Origin: Pelargonium cotyledonis
Taxonomy: Eukaryota; Streptophyta; Magnoliopsida; Geraniales; Geraniaceae
Length of the DNA: 21,252 bases
NCBI GenBank assembly: GCA_036897625.1
Contig: JAYMTA010001195.1
Span: forward strand, 1 to 21,252
Direction: 5' to 3'
The notes beneath the pieces are model-generated. The model made no database searches, was not told the DNA's origin, and saw only the letters and a program-made list of their open reading frames with translations. The translations under genes were made by a program, and so were the position numbers. Below are positions 20,512 to 21,252 of this stretch, piece by piece; position 1 is the stretch's first letter; each line of letters starts with the position of its first letter.

Positions 20512-21027
20512 TGAAGCGAAATGGTTCTGTGTAGAAGATGTCCAAATTTCCCACTGAAAACCCTAGAAATTGCTCTGGTAAAGAAGAAAGTGTCTGGGAG
20601 AGAGAGAGAGATGAGAAGAGGAGACTTGCGTGGGAGGATATGGTAGTGATGCAGTACGGCCTTGCCTACGTGAGCCTTGGTTGAAAATTCAAAATCTTTG
20701 ACCTTTTCGTTCGTTGAACCAATCAAAACCGAACACGCTGCGGTTTTCCTTTCCAGTGCGCACTAAACGAATGCCGTATCTCACGCGTTGTGTGAAAATC
20801 GTGTAGACGTGGAGGAGGATAACCAGAAGCGGTGAAGTGATAATATTACCACGCATGACAAAAGAAATGTTATGTAATTGGATAGAAAACGACAGTTGGT
20901 GTGTCGTTTTTGGCACTCAACGATTAACCGAAAATGGGATTGTCACTGACAGCTCCGAGTGGTGTCAGCAGTGAGTGAGTCACTATCTAGCTCCTACCAA
21001 GAATTGGTGATGGCTACACGTTTATGA

Positions 21028-21033
21028 CACGTG
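21028..21033. promoter_or_regulatory. G-box / ABRE-like site
   Basis: CACGTG inside the 8-bp palindrome ACACGTGT (21027-21034), about 610 bp upstream of the large gene's ATG. It matches an ABRE/G-box consensus, but function is not shown by sequence alone. Confidence 0.35.
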
Positions 21034-21228
21034 TAACAAATATGACCCTACATCTCTTATGAATAAAAATAAGGTAATTATAGTTTGATATTCTATGATA
21101 AGCATTCATTTCAGTTAGCACTCTAACTATTTTATGCAACTATTTCTTATCCTATCATTTTTAGAGTTCATTCTGTCAGTCTCGCCGTTAGTTATGTGTC
21201 AAAAAGACAATTCTACCCCCATCTTCCC

Positions 21229-21246
21229 TCTCTCTCTCTCTCTCTC
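21229..21246. repeat. (TC)9 microsatellite
   Basis: Nine TC units at the right edge of the window, in a pyrimidine-rich context typical of plant upstream regions. Confidence 0.95.
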
Positions 21247-21252
21247 GTTGGT

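Larger units (their letters stand above)
20421..21252 (-). promoter_or_regulatory. 5' leader and promoter side of the large gene
   Basis: This region has no gene of its own. It contains a telo-box-like AAACCCTA (20558-20565), a CCAAT motif on each strand (about 20719 and 20877), a GA-rich stretch (about 20598-20612) and a G-box (21028-21033). A 15-bp direct repeat TTGAAGCGAAATGGT lies at 20460-20474 and 20511-20525. I see no clear TATA box or transcription start. Confidence 0.5.

Noticed and set aside
1-21252. CRISPR array, operon or bacterial-type defence system
   Set aside because: No regularly spaced identical repeats and no prokaryotic gene organisation; intron-split plant genes fill the window.

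Overview
This window is nuclear DNA from a flowering plant, most likely a eudicot. It is AT-rich with small GT-AG introns, and it carries a Stowaway-type MITE and decayed non-LTR retrotransposon ends. Both genes have recognisable Arabidopsis counterparts. I cannot name the species. Both gene models were assembled by reading splice junctions in the sequence; every junction keeps the reading frame except at the exon 1 defect described below.

Layout. Positions 1-1111 are upstream DNA with a 242-bp Stowaway-like MITE (397-638), a degenerate repeat of about 65 bp (735-955) and a G-box (972-977). Positions 1112-3003 (+) hold a complete five-exon gene for GatC, the small subunit of the organellar glutamyl-tRNA(Gln) amidotransferase (142 aa). 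Positions 3004-4794 are the tail-to-tail intergenic region. Positions 4795-20420 (-) hold a 22-exon gene of about 1455 codons. Its product is a large glycine-rich membrane protein of the plant family that includes Arabidopsis At4g32920, At5g11700 and At5g47020. It has a signal peptide, an N-glycosylated Gly-rich ectodomain, an ephrin-receptor-like cysteine segment, a transmembrane segment, a cytosolic part and a hydrophobic C-terminal region. Positions 20421-21252 are its 5' leader and promoter side.

Most notable observation. Exon 1 of the large gene is broken twice within about 50 bases: a 15-base C run (G run on the coding strand) puts the frame off by one, and an in-frame TAG follows where relatives have a Tyr codon. 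The two lesions sit in an imperfect tandem duplication of a short Gly-rich segment. The other 21 exons and all splice sites look intact. This suggests either a very recent null allele or an assembly error, not an old pseudogene.

The two genes have no obvious shared function, but as I recall the Arabidopsis counterparts have consecutive locus numbers (At4g32915 and At4g32920), so the pair appears to be conserved microsynteny. I found no CRISPR, operon-like system, tRNA, rRNA or intact transposable element, and no convincing novel multi-gene system.
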